Positions 1-7,521 of a stretch of 36,005 nt of DNA are shown here, one piece after another. The position numbers and the translations under genes were made by a program. The notes under the pieces are model-generated. The model searched no databases. It was not told the DNA's origin and saw only the letters and a list, made by a program, of their open reading frames with translations. Origin of the DNA: a virus; the IMG/VR virus record IMGVR_UViG_3300017737_000029, positions 1 to 36,005 of that record; one strand, 5' to 3'. Position 1 is the stretch's first letter, and the number at the start of each line of letters is the position of its first letter.

Positions 1-630
1 AGCACTGCTGCTGCTCTCGCTGGCGCTGTCCGTAGGACTGCACCTAAAGCGGTTGCTGAGTATGTGATCAAGGGTGGCGACAGCAACTCATATGATCTCG
101 TATTTGTTGACACCACGGAAATGGCACTCGCTGAGAATAAGTCTCGCGGTATCACAGGTCCTGGTTGGTGGCAGTATCGCACATACACCACTGCTAATGG
201 TGACACCAAGCATAAGGCAGAGTGCTTAGCATTCGTCCATGCTACTGCTGGTGCTGCTGGTGACGACGCTGATGACACTGTGGTTGCTGATGTAGCATCT
301 GCTGTAACAGTTACAGCACAACCTGCTGCTTCTACTTCTTCCTCTGGCGCTGGTACGTTTACTCTTACCACATCCACCACAGGAACACCTGGAGCACTTG
401 CATATGTCTGGCAACGTCAGACTGCTGCCTCAACTAAGAAGTGGACTAACATCACTGCTTCCCTTGACACTGGCATCACCTATGCAGACTTCACGACCGC
501 AACTCTTGCTTACAGTGGTCTCGCTGGCGACACTCTGGACGGTTACAAGTATCGCGTCAAGATTACCTCAGCAGGTGGCACCGAAGAAGTGATCACCGAT
601 GGCGTAGGCGCTCTGACCTTCGGGTCTTGA
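1..630 (+). CDS. Virion structural protein with C-terminal Ig-like domain (5' partial)
   Basis: The reading frame is open from the first base of the window and ends with TGA at 628-630, so only about 209 C-terminal residues are visible. The last ~110 residues are rich in Thr, Ser, Ala and Gly and have an Ig-like beta-sandwich pattern: a valine-rich strand, then YVWQRQ, a KKWTNI turn and a final YKYRVKITSAGG strand. Such domains decorate capsid or tail surface proteins of tailed phages and are thought to bind cell-surface sugars. This makes a virion protein likely, but head or tail cannot be decided from the fragment. A GTG at 64 could be mistaken for a start but is internal to the open frame. 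Confidence 0.75.
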   Translation, partial: STAAALAGAVRRTAPKAVAEYVIKGGDSNSYDLVFVDTTEMALAENKSRGITGPGWWQYRTYTTANGDTKHKAECLAFVHATAGAAGDDADDTVVADVASAVTVTAQPAASTSSSGAGTFTLTTSTTGTPGALAYVWQRQTAASTKKWTNITASLDTGITYADFTTATLAYSGLAGDTLDGYKYRVKITSAGGTEEVITDGVGALTFGS

Positions 631-648
631 TAACTGACTTTTTACATA

Positions 649-1020
649 ATGCATTTTGATCAACTTAGTGAAAAAAACTATTTAATGTTTGCTATTCAGC
701 ATTATGATAACCCACAGTCGGTTACCGTAGATGATTTTATGGAGGACATGAAGAAATTCAAATACCTTAAGAGGTTACTCAAGAGGTATTTGAAAACGGG
801 TGTCCTCCGTGTCAATCTGATACTCAATCATCTTATCATTCTGTTTAATGTGTTTAGTGACGGGACGATCCCGCTACTGATGTATAAATTAGAGAGAGAA
901 TATTGGTCCCTGATAAAGACCTTTCTTGTATATCTGAATAGATATCCACAGGTTCCTGCTGGATGTCTTGACCTTGTTGATATCGATAACGACGTAAAAG
1001 ACTTACTAGAAGATCTGTGA
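649..1020 (+). CDS. Conserved cyanophage protein of unknown function (123 aa)
   Basis: I do not recognise a named domain. The protein is predicted to be alpha-helical, with a basic stretch around residues 38-48 (KFKYLKRLLKRYLK) and a hydrophobic helix at about 55-70 (NLILNHLIILFNVF) that is not convincingly transmembrane. The start at 649 lies 18 bases after the preceding stop and has no obvious Shine-Dalgarno. Its stop overlaps the next start (TGATG), which suggests a co-transcribed pair with the following gene. Confidence 0.7.
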   Translation: MHFDQLSEKNYLMFAIQHYDNPQSVTVDDFMEDMKKFKYLKRLLKRYLKTGVLRVNLILNHLIILFNVFSDGTIPLLMYKLEREYWSLIKTFLVYLNRYPQVPAGCLDLVDIDNDVKDLLEDL

Positions 1021-1406
1021 TGAATGAAGACGCACCCACAATGAGCGCAGGCGATGGTGGTTTCAGCAACACTGCTGATGCAACTGGACCCAATGCTGGT
1101 TTCACTCCTCTCCTAGGAGGGTCGAAAAAGAAACCTAAGAAGCGTCGTCGCTATACTATTTCCCAGTCCGACATGTTAGCGACTGAAGGAGCACAGAAAG
1201 ATACCTCATACCTACCATTCCTTATCTCCTATGATGGGGCAGAGCAGTATGTATTGTATAGTAAGTCAGAAGCACAACTAAAGATAGAACTTCGTAAGAT
1301 CTATCGCCCAGAAAACTTTAAGAAGTTGGATGTTAAACGTCTTTATCCTAATGATGTAATCCAGTTTTACTGGAAGAAACGACAAGCAGCACTTAGATCC
1401 GAATAA
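1020..1406 (+). CDS. Hypothetical protein with low-complexity N terminus (128 aa)
   Basis: The ATG at 1020 overlaps the previous TGA and is preferred over a GTG one codon earlier. The first ~30 residues are Gly/Ser/Asn-rich and probably disordered. They are followed by a very basic patch (KKKPKKRRR, residues ~36-45) and a compact C-terminal half containing YLPFLISYDGAEQYVLY and KIYRPENFKKLDV. The basic patch suggests contact with nucleic acid or an acidic partner, which is inference only. The stop overlaps the next start by one base (TAATG). Confidence 0.65.
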   Translation: MNEDAPTMSAGDGGFSNTADATGPNAGFTPLLGGSKKKPKKRRRYTISQSDMLATEGAQKDTSYLPFLISYDGAEQYVLYSKSEAQLKIELRKIYRPENFKKLDVKRLYPNDVIQFYWKKRQAALRSE

Positions 1407-1837
1407 TGGCCGACATTAACTCAGCGATTCTAGAAAGATTAGAAAAGGTAGTTGATTCATTACAGGATAATTCTGTAAAGATGGGTCAACTACTTGCAGT
1501 ACATAACGAAAAACTATCTACACAGAGTGAAGTTGACGGTATTCTATTTGAAAAAGTAGATAGACTTCATGCAGATCTGAATAAAGAGACAGACACAATC
1601 AAGAAAGGTTGTGAGAGAGACATTCGTTTGGTGGATGATAGACTCAGGATGATGGAGAAAAAGATGTGGACCATCTTCGGTGGTCTTGCTGTGATCTCTT
1701 TCCTCGTCAGTGTCCCAGGTCAAGCATTGCTTAGGTCATTGACACCTGGCGATCCATCTGCTATGGTGGATGCAATGGACCGCTCTGCATGGATTACGTC
1801 GATGACAAATACATCCGACTTCTCAGCACCAGGCTAG
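1406..1837 (+). CDS. Coiled-coil protein with C-terminal membrane segment (XhlA/holin-like, DUF7201-like)
   Basis: Residues 1-85 form a long charged helix or coiled coil with heptad-like hydrophobic spacing. They are followed by a basic step (MMEKKM) and one hydrophobic segment (WTIFGGLAVISFLVSV, about residues 88-104). This coiled coil plus single C-terminal membrane segment is the architecture of the small XhlA/haemolysin-type phage proteins that accompany holins. Membrane location is supported by the sequence; a role in lysis is inference. The last 49 bases overlap the primase gene in another frame, so the final ~15 residues are constrained by two genes. Confidence 0.6.
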   Translation: MADINSAILERLEKVVDSLQDNSVKMGQLLAVHNEKLSTQSEVDGILFEKVDRLHADLNKETDTIKKGCERDIRLVDDRLRMMEKKMWTIFGGLAVISFLVSVPGQALLRSLTPGDPSAMVDAMDRSAWITSMTNTSDFSAPG

Positions 1838-2781
1838 AGAAATACAAACACGTCAAATCAGGACTATATAACTTCCGCTGCCCTTACTGTGGTGATTCAC
1901 AGAAGCATAAGAATAAGGCACGGGGGTATTTTTTTCTGAAGAAGACTGAATACATCTTCAAGTGTCACAACTGTGGCATGGGTAGATCGCTGTCTAATTT
2001 TCTAAAGGACAATGCTGCTGACCTTCATGGTGAGTTCGTCATGGAGAAATATAAGCAGGGGATGACTGGTAAAGGTAGGCACACACCTGCTCCTGAATAC
2101 AAAGGTGCAAAGCCAAAGTTTGCTAACAAAGTGACAGATCTCACTCCGATCAGCGAGCTAAATACAACGCACCCCGCCAAGAAGTATCTTCTTGATAGAA
2201 GAATCCCAGAAGATCAACTGGGTAGATTCTTCTATGTTGACAAGTTTAAGAGGTGGGTTAATACGCAACGCCAGACATTTGACAATCTTCAGAATGACAG
2301 ACCTAGAATTATTATCCCTCTCATTGACAAGGACGGTAATTGGTTTGGCATTCAGGGTAGATCTATGGCAGCAACTTCTACGCTACGATACATCACCGTG
2401 ATGTTTGAGAATCAACTCAAACTATTCGGACAAGACCAAGTAAACCCAGAGGAGACAGTGTATGTCACAGAAGGACCCTTCGATAGTACTTTCATTAAGC
2501 AATCTGTTGCTATGTGTGGCAGCGATGTTGACCACCGCACTCTTCCTTATACACATAGGGTCTGGGTCTTCGACAACGAGCCTAGAAACAGACAGATCGT
2601 GTCTAGGATTGATGCGGCAATTGGAAGCGGCGAAGCAGTAGTCATCTGGCCGAAGTCAGTAAAAGAAAAAGATATTAATGACATGGTGTTGGCAGGACTT
2701 GACCCTGCTGCTATAATAAAGAGCAACACCTTTTCAGGATTAAAAGCAAAGGTACAACTTACAGATTGGAAAAAGGTATGA
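1789..2781 (+). CDS. 61: DNA primase, T4 gp61 family (330 aa)
   Basis: This makes the RNA primers for lagging-strand synthesis, working with the replicative helicase gp41 in the phage replisome. The N terminus carries a zinc-ribbon with CPYCGDS at about residue 32 and CHNCG at about 59, the template-recognition module of gp61/DnaG primases. A TOPRIM-like core follows, with EGPFDS at about residue 228 and VFDNEPRN at about 260 as likely metal-binding acidic motifs. The length is close to T4 gp61 (342 aa). The ATG at 1789 is chosen because it puts the zinc-ribbon at the expected distance from the N terminus, although it overlaps the upstream gene. The TGA overlaps the nrdA ATG (ATGA), so the two are probably translationally coupled. 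Confidence 0.93.
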   Translation: MDYVDDKYIRLLSTRLEKYKHVKSGLYNFRCPYCGDSQKHKNKARGYFFLKKTEYIFKCHNCGMGRSLSNFLKDNAADLHGEFVMEKYKQGMTGKGRHTPAPEYKGAKPKFANKVTDLTPISELNTTHPAKKYLLDRRIPEDQLGRFFYVDKFKRWVNTQRQTFDNLQNDRPRIIIPLIDKDGNWFGIQGRSMAATSTLRYITVMFENQLKLFGQDQVNPEETVYVTEGPFDSTFIKQSVAMCGSDVDHRTLPYTHRVWVFDNEPRNRQIVSRIDAAIGSGEAVVIWPKSVKEKDINDMVLAGLDPAAIIKSNTFSGLKAKVQLTDWKKV

Positions 2782-5099
2782 GCAACACAGTTGTCAAACG
2801 CAACGGACAGGTGGAAGAGATCCACCTAAGTAAAATCCATGAAATGGTAGAGCACGCTTGCAGAGGACTTGCTGGTGTGTCAGAGTCGGCAATCGAAATG
2901 AATGCTAACCTGCAACTATTTGATGGCATCAAAACCAGTGACATCCAAGAGATTCTTGTGCGCTCTGCTAATGATTTGATTACATTAGATGCACCAAACT
3001 ATCAGTTTGTAGCAGCACGTCTGCTTCTGTTTGGTCTTCGCAAGCAAGTATATAATGGACACCCAGACTTGCGTCCTCATATTCAGGAGCATGTATGGGA
3101 CTGCGTTCATCGTGGTGTCTATGATAAAAGTATCCTTACAACATATAGTGATGATGAGTGGGATCAGATTGAATCATTCATTGACCACGACCGTGACTAT
3201 TTGTTTACATATGCTGGTCTAAGGCAGGTCGTTGATAAATATCTCGTGCAGGATCGATCGTCTGGGGAGGTGTATGAGACACCCCAGCAGATGTACATCA
3301 TGATTGCAGCAACTCTCTTCCAAACCTATCCACAAGAGACAAGACTCGATTATGTCAGACGATACTACAACGCGATCTCGAAGCACAGGATCAACATCCC
3401 AACCCCCATCATGGCAGGGGTCAGGACCCCTCTACGACAATTTGCTAGCTGTGTTCTTGTTGATGCTGATGACACCCTCGATAGCATTTTTAGCAGTGAC
3501 ATGGCTATTGGTTACTACGTTGCTCAAAGGGCGGGGATTGGCATCAACGCAGGCAGAATCCGTGGCATCAACGCTAAAATCAGAGGGGGAGAAGTTCAAC
3601 ACACAGGTGTTATCCCTTTCCTCAAGAAGTTTGAGAGCACTGTCAGATGCTGTACTCAAAATGGCGTCCGAGGTGGAAGCGCAACTGTCCACTTCCCCAT
3701 CTGGCACAGAGAGATCGAAGACATCATCGTCCTCAAAAACAACAAAGGCACAGAAGACAACCGAGTAAGGAAACTTGACTATTCTATCCAAATTAGTAAA
3801 CTATTTTATGAAAGATTCATCGGAAACGGAGAGATGGCGCTTTTCAGTCCTCATGATGTCCCTGGGTTGTATGACGCTTACGGGACTGATGAGTTTGACG
3901 CTATGTATCTTGGTTACGAAGGGGATCAGTCGGTCCCTAGACTCACCATCTCTGCCCAGCAACTCTTCCTTGATCTACTAAAGGAGCGAGCAGAGACAGG
4001 TCGTATTTACATCATGAATATCGACCACTGTAATACTCACTCCTCCTTCAAGGACAAGGTGAATATGAGTAACCTCTGTCAGGAGATCACTCTACCTACT
4101 GATCCTATCAATCACATTGATGATCGTGGTGGTGAGATTGCTCTGTGTATTCTCTCTGCTATCAACGTGGGTAAACTGAAGTCCCTAGATGAGATGGAAG
4201 ACCTCTGTGACCTCTCTGTGAGGGGTCTGGAGGAGTTGATTGACTACCAGGAGTATCCAGTCGCTGCTGCTGAGCGTAGCACGTTGGCACGTCGCTCTCT
4301 GGGTATTGGATACATCGGACTAGCACACTACCTTGCTAAGAACGGTGAGCATTACGATGACAAAGGTGCATTGAGACTCGTCCATGAGTTGACTGAAGCA
4401 TTCCAATACTACCTGCTGAGAGCATCTAATAGACTCGCTCAAGAGCGTGGTCCATGCGAAGCATTCCACCGCACCAAGTACTCTGATGGACTTCTACCAT
4501 TAGATACATATAAGAAGGATGTCGATGACTTAGTAGCACCAGAATACAACTATGATTGGGATTCTCTTAGGCAATCTATCGATGAATACGGACTCAGGCA
4601 CAGCACTCTGTCCGCACAAATGCCATCGGAAAGCAGTTCCGTTGTGTCAAACGCAACAAATGGAATTGAGCCACCTAGAGACTACTTGTCCATTAAAAAG
4701 TCCAAGAAGGGACCTCTTAAGCAGATTGTTCCTCAATTCAATACACTGAAGAATAACTATACTCTCCTATGGGAAATGCAATCCAACAAAGGATACGTTG
4801 AGATTGTTGCAGTCATGCAGAAATTCTTTGACCAAGCCATCTCAGGCAACTGGTCTTATAACCCAGAGAAATTTGAAAATAATGAAGTGCCTGTATCCGT
4901 TATGGCACAAGACCTACTAATGACCTACAAGTATGGTTGGAAAACTTCTTACTATCAAAATACATACGATGCCAAAAAAGATGTAGACGAGCCTGCTCAT
5001 TCAATTGGATGGGTTGATGAGACTGCTTCCAAACTAGACAATCTCTTAGCGGAGATTGATGCAGGCGATGAGTCTGAATGCGATGCCTGCAATGTCTAA
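2778..5099 (+). CDS. nrdA: Class Ia ribonucleoside-diphosphate reductase, large subunit NrdA (773 aa)
   Basis: NrdA reduces ribonucleoside diphosphates to deoxy forms and supplies dNTPs for phage DNA synthesis. The N-terminal ~90 residues resemble an ATP-cone allosteric domain (VVKRNGQVEEIHLSKI). The catalytic barrel has the first redox cysteine in QFASCVLVDADDT, the finger-loop NLCQEI with Asn, Cys and Glu, and the second cysteine in IALCILSAIN. The C-terminal YYQNTYD tyrosine pair for radical transfer and a terminal CDAC redox pair are present, so all catalytic elements look intact. ATG 2778 overlaps the gp61 stop and is preferred over a TTG four codons earlier. The nrdB gene follows after one small gene. 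Confidence 0.97.
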   Translation: MSNTVVKRNGQVEEIHLSKIHEMVEHACRGLAGVSESAIEMNANLQLFDGIKTSDIQEILVRSANDLITLDAPNYQFVAARLLLFGLRKQVYNGHPDLRPHIQEHVWDCVHRGVYDKSILTTYSDDEWDQIESFIDHDRDYLFTYAGLRQVVDKYLVQDRSSGEVYETPQQMYIMIAATLFQTYPQETRLDYVRRYYNAISKHRINIPTPIMAGVRTPLRQFASCVLVDADDTLDSIFSSDMAIGYYVAQRAGIGINAGRIRGINAKIRGGEVQHTGVIPFLKKFESTVRCCTQNGVRGGSATVHFPIWHREIEDIIVLKNNKGTEDNRVRKLDYSIQISKLFYERFIGNGEMALFSPHDVPGLYDAYGTDEFDAMYLGYEGDQSVPRLTISAQQLFLDLLKERAETGRIYIMNIDHCNTHSSFKDKVNMSNLCQEITLPTDPINHIDDRGGEIALCILSAINVGKLKSLDEMEDLCDLSVRGLEELIDYQEYPVAAAERSTLARRSLGIGYIGLAHYLAKNGEHYDDKGALRLVHELTEAFQYYLLRASNRLAQERGPCEAFHRTKYSDGLLPLDTYKKDVDDLVAPEYNYDWDSLRQSIDEYGLRHSTLSAQMPSESSSVVSNATNGIEPPRDYLSIKKSKKGPLKQIVPQFNTLKNNYTLLWEMQSNKGYVEIVAVMQKFFDQAISGNWSYNPEKFENNEVPVSVMAQDLLMTYKYGWKTSYYQNTYDAKKDVDEPAHSIGWVDETASKLDNLLAEIDAGDESECDACNV

Positions 5100-5259
5100 G
5101 GACATTACTATCACACTCAGCAAGGACTTACAAGAAGAATTTGAGTCCTATCTTGACTGCTGTGACTCCCTGGACTTTGCTCCAAGGATCAATGCATTCC
5201 TAAATTATATTCACAACTACGGTACATGCAAGAATCCAAGGGAGCCAAAATGGGACTGA
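5092..5259 (+). CDS. Small conserved protein between nrdA and nrdB (55 aa)
   Basis: The start (ATGTCTAA) lies inside the last codons of nrdA and the stop lies inside the first codons of nrdB (ATGGGACTGA), so the three genes are interlocked. The protein has a hydrophilic strand (KDITITLSKDLQEEFESYL), an SLDFAPRINAF segment and a Lys/Pro-rich end. The ITITLSKDLQEE opening looks like a small ribbon- or helix-type fold, but I cannot name a family. Conserved position between RNR subunits is the main hint to its role. Confidence 0.6.
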   Translation: MSKDITITLSKDLQEEFESYLDCCDSLDFAPRINAFLNYIHNYGTCKNPREPKWD

Positions 5260-6386
5260 CTGTTTTCAACGACAAGAAAGTAGACACCAAAAAACAACCA
5301 ATGTTTTTCGGAGCTCCCTTGGGGATGCAACGATACGATGAATATAAGTATCCTGACTTCGACAAACTAACACAGACACAACTCGGTTACTTCTGGAGAC
5401 CTGAAGAGGTATCTCTACAGAAGGACCGTGCCGATTACAAGACACTGAATGAGCAACAAAAACATATCTACACCAGCAACCTCAAGTATCAGATCCTTCT
5501 GGACTCTGTGCAAGGGCGTGGTCCTGGCATGGCATTCTCACCTTACTGTAGTCTTCCAGAGTTGGAAGGATGCATGGGAGTATGGGAATTCATGGAGCAG
5601 ATTCACTCTCGCTCCTATACTCATATCATCAAGAACGTATACGCAGACCCATCAGAAGTCTTCGATGCGGTATTAGATAACGAGAAGATCCTTGACCGTG
5701 CTACAGCAGTATGTAAAGCATACAATGACTTCATTGAGGTAGCAACTGAGTGGTCACTCAGTAACATGTGGAAGGAAGGTTGGAAAGACTCTCCTACTTC
5801 ACAGTGGACTATCAGAGATGTCAAGCGTAAACTCTATCTGGCGATTGCTAATGTCAATATCCTTGAAGGAATTCGGTTTTATGTTTCTTTTGCTTGCAGC
5901 TTTGCTTTTGGTGAACTTAAACTCATGGAAGGTTCTGCAAAAATTATCTCCCTTATTGCCAGGGACGAGTCACAGCACCTCGCATTGACCCAGAAGATCC
6001 TCTACAAGTGGAAGAAGGGTGACGATCCTGAGATGCAGCAGATCATTCAGGAAGAGGAAGAGACAGTGCGTCAGATGTTCCTTGACGCAGTTGCCCAAGA
6101 GAAAGAGTGGGCAAAATATTTGTTTGAGAATGGTAGTATGATCGGTCTTAACGAGCGTCTGCTTTCTCAATACGTGGAATGGATTGCTAATCGTCGTATG
6201 AAAGCAATCGGACTAGCACCCGCCTTCGATATCCCTGCTAAAAACAATCCTCTGCCTTGGACAGAGCACTGGCTAAATAGCAAGGGTCAACAAAATGCCC
6301 CTCAGGAAACTGAGATTGAATCCTATGTCGTTGGGGGAATCAAGCAGGATGTTAGTGCGGAAACTTTTAGCGGGTTTAAGCTATAA
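5250..6386 (+). CDS. nrdB: Class Ia ribonucleotide reductase, small (radical) subunit NrdB (378 aa)
   Basis: NrdB holds the di-iron centre and tyrosyl radical needed by NrdA. The residues equivalent to the E. coli di-iron ligands are all visible: Asp in QILLDSVQGR, Glu and His in MEQIHSRSY, Glu in LEGIRFY, and Glu and His in RDESQHLA. The radical tyrosine is the Tyr of HSRSYTHI. The N terminus also matches E. coli NrdB closely (PMFFGAPLG, FWRPEEVSL). ATG 5250 is used because it aligns with the family start; an ATG at 5226 would add eight unsupported residues. Together with thyX and the glutaredoxin at 22689 it forms the phage's dNTP supply set. Confidence 0.97.
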   Translation: MGLTVFNDKKVDTKKQPMFFGAPLGMQRYDEYKYPDFDKLTQTQLGYFWRPEEVSLQKDRADYKTLNEQQKHIYTSNLKYQILLDSVQGRGPGMAFSPYCSLPELEGCMGVWEFMEQIHSRSYTHIIKNVYADPSEVFDAVLDNEKILDRATAVCKAYNDFIEVATEWSLSNMWKEGWKDSPTSQWTIRDVKRKLYLAIANVNILEGIRFYVSFACSFAFGELKLMEGSAKIISLIARDESQHLALTQKILYKWKKGDDPEMQQIIQEEEETVRQMFLDAVAQEKEWAKYLFENGSMIGLNERLLSQYVEWIANRRMKAIGLAPAFDIPAKNNPLPWTEHWLNSKGQQNAPQETEIESYVVGGIKQDVSAETFSGFKL

Positions 6387-6414
6387 AATTACAACATGGA
6401 TACGGATACCCAAG

Positions 6415-6591
6415 GTGTATCCAGATACACATCACGATGCCGAGAAGAAATTGGAAGAGACAAGCGATGTCCCTGTATACAAACGAGACACAATCGACTG
6501 GTATTCCGAAAACCCCGATACATGGTATCAGGGACCACTTATCCTTCTTGAAGAAACTCAAGAAGGACTTAAAGAATACCAAGCCCATTAG
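6415..6591 (+). CDS. Hypothetical acidic protein after nrdB (58 aa, start uncertain)
   Basis: The frame downstream of nrdB reads as plausible protein: an acidic, Trp/Tyr-rich stretch including DTIDWYSENPDTWYQGP followed by LLEETQEGLKEY. No ATG exists between the nrdB stop and this stretch. GTG 6415 is the best non-overlapping start. ATG 6349, inside nrdB, is an alternative that adds 22 poorly convincing residues. A competing frame (6437-6634) ends in a very basic tail, so a frameshifted longer gene cannot be excluded. I do not recognise a family. Confidence 0.4.
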   Translation: MYPDTHHDAEKKLEETSDVPVYKRDTIDWYSENPDTWYQGPLILLEETQEGLKEYQAH

Positions 6592-6638
6592 TAACACTCC
6601 CTACCATCGTCGCAAAAAGAAACGAAAGAAGTAGGGGG

Positions 6639-6667
6639 TTGCATAAATAGTAATGTCATGCTATCAT
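6639..6667 (+). promoter_or_regulatory. Promoter of the riboswitch-peptide unit (sigma70-like, with embedded ATAAATA)
   Basis: TTGCAT at 6639-6644 and TATCAT at 6662-6667 are separated by exactly 17 bases, which places the transcript start near 6674, just at the first base of the riboswitch. ATAAATA at 6643-6649 could serve as a T4-type late box. A perfect inverted repeat (TGTCATG, CTAT, CATGACA; 6654-6671) covers the -10 region and could be an operator or a hairpin. Confidence 0.6.
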
Positions 6668-6674
6668 GACAACA

Positions 6675-6727
6675 CGTTCATCCCACTCTTGGGTGGGACG
6701 CAAGTAAGTCGCGCAACGGAGCGTTGA
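6675..6727 (+). promoter_or_regulatory. Probable glutamine-II riboswitch (Downstream-peptide / glnA motif)
   Basis: The leader contains the hallmarks of the cyanobacterial and cyanophage Downstream-peptide RNA: CGTTC at 6675-6679 (P1 left arm), a TCCCAC/GTGGGA stem at 6681-6698, the conserved GACG-C-AAGTA at 6697-6706, and GGAGCG at 6718-6723 (P1 right arm, one G-U pair). The family binds L-glutamine. The GGAG of the right arm is also the Shine-Dalgarno for the ATG at 6732, so ligand-stabilised P1 would hide it and lower translation. The gene that follows is a short peptide, as the family name implies. A weak alternative hairpin (CAACG/CGTTG, 6714-6726) competes with P1. Confidence 0.75.
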
Positions 6728-6731
6728 TCCC

Positions 6732-6893
6732 ATGTTTGAATTACTTTTGTATTCATCACTCACCTGCCAACAAGCTGATACAATCATGCTTAAAATGAAA
6801 GCAAATGAGGATCTCTCACATGCTTTTAAGGTAGAGTTGATAGAGACCGTAAAGGAATCTGTCCCTGAGTGTTATTGGGACGCACACGATTGA
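6732..6893 (+). CDS. Riboswitch-controlled small peptide (53 aa)
   Basis: This short gene follows the glutamine-type riboswitch directly. The peptide begins MFELLLYSSLTCQQADTI, continues with a basic/acidic helix (KANEDLSHAFKVELIETV) and ends ESVPECYWDAHD. It has two cysteines and no signal peptide or membrane segment. I believe related short peptides occur behind the same RNA motif in marine cyanobacteria and cyanophages, but no function is established to my knowledge. Expression is expected to drop when glutamine is high, assuming the usual off-switch mechanism. Confidence 0.75.
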   Translation: MFELLLYSSLTCQQADTIMLKMKANEDLSHAFKVELIETVKESVPECYWDAHD

Positions 6894-6933
6894 AGGAACG
6901 GGGATTAAAAACCCTAACTTCGGAGACGAACTC

Positions 6934-7101
6934 ATGAACACACTTAACCTCATTCGCAAGCAAATTCACAAGGCATCTGCCTTGCATAACGCACAGATTA
7001 CTCACACCACATATCGCGGTGTAAAGTATGACACACGTTGTGTGGAAAGCAAAGAGTCTCACGGGACTTTCTGCTACCGTGGAAAGACCTACAGCAAGTG
7101 A
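6934..7101 (+). CDS. DUF4278-like small protein (55 aa)
   Basis: The gene has a Shine-Dalgarno (CGGAG at 6920-6924) and an ATG at 6934. The product has a basic N-terminal helix, then HTTYRGVKYDT and, near the C terminus, CYRGKTYSK. The repeated YRG.xY motif is the signature of DUF4278, a small family common in cyanobacteria and their phages. The function is unknown. It is the second gene of the riboswitch-led unit and is followed at once by a terminator. Confidence 0.75.
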   Translation: MNTLNLIRKQIHKASALHNAQITHTTYRGVKYDTRCVESKESHGTFCYRGKTYSK

Positions 7102-7109
7102 CCTAAGTA

Positions 7110-7133
7110 AGAGGGGGTAACCCCTCTTTTTTA
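7110..7133 (+). terminator. Intrinsic terminator of the riboswitch-peptide unit
   Basis: AGAGGGG (7110-7116) pairs with CCCCTCT (7121-7127) around a GTAA loop, followed by a run of T. It closes the 6639-7101 transcription unit. Confidence 0.85.
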
Positions 7134-7145
7134 TTATACTTTTAT

Positions 7146-7364
7146 ATGAAACTATTAACGTTAGATGATTACAAGAAAGCAGGAGATACTTTCTGGGAAA
7201 AGTATTGGTATGTTGCTAAAGAGTTAGGCGGTGATGCTAAGACCGAAGACATCCTCAAAGTAATGGAGTCTCTGGGTGCTGTTGCACTTAAGTTGAGACT
7301 AGAAGAAGATAAAGTTTCGCCGTTTGGATTCAAGAAGGAGACTGAAGAAGATGTCATTGAATAA
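7146..7364 (+). CDS. Conserved hypothetical protein (72 aa)
   Basis: A small, acidic, helical protein with a DDYKKAGDTFWEKYWYVAKE segment and a helical EDILKVMESLGAVALKL core. It starts 13 bases after the terminator without an evident Shine-Dalgarno; AT-rich TATTATAC sequence just upstream might be a -10 element. The next gene starts inside its 3' end. No family was recognised. Confidence 0.65.
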   Translation: MKLLTLDDYKKAGDTFWEKYWYVAKELGGDAKTEDILKVMESLGAVALKLRLEEDKVSPFGFKKETEEDVIE

Positions 7365-7521
7365 GATCGACACACAGGGCATGAGTCTCCCTGGCAAATC
7401 AAAGAAACCTAGTAGTTATGCACCTATGCCTGTCAAGGTAAGGACAATCTTTACAGCAGAAGAACGTATTGAGTTGAAGCAAATTATTCATGAAGCACTT
7501 GATGAGAGGATACCTAAGTGA
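7351..7521 (+). CDS. Hypothetical basic protein (56 aa)
   Basis: ATG 7351 overlaps the end of the preceding gene by 14 bases and is preferred over upstream in-frame codons that lie deeper in that gene. The product has a Lys/Ser/Pro-rich N-terminal half and a C-terminal helix (TAEERIELKQIIHEALDERI). It ends in GTGA, where the nuclease gene begins, so it is probably translated together with it. Function unknown. Confidence 0.6.
   Translation: MSLNKIDTQGMSLPGKSKKPSSYAPMPVKVRTIFTAEERIELKQIIHEALDERIPK

Noticed and set aside
6437-6634. Alternative 65-residue frame after nrdB with a basic tail
   Set aside because: The Lys/Arg tail could arise by chance from purine-rich DNA, and the competing frame ending at 6591 reads more like a protein. 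A frameshifted gene remains possible but is unsupported.
6861-6905. Second glutamine-riboswitch-like sequence (GGGACG followed by GAAGGAACG)
   Set aside because: The conserved AAGTA is absent, no CGTTC-type left arm is present, and most of it lies within the end of the 53-aa peptide gene.
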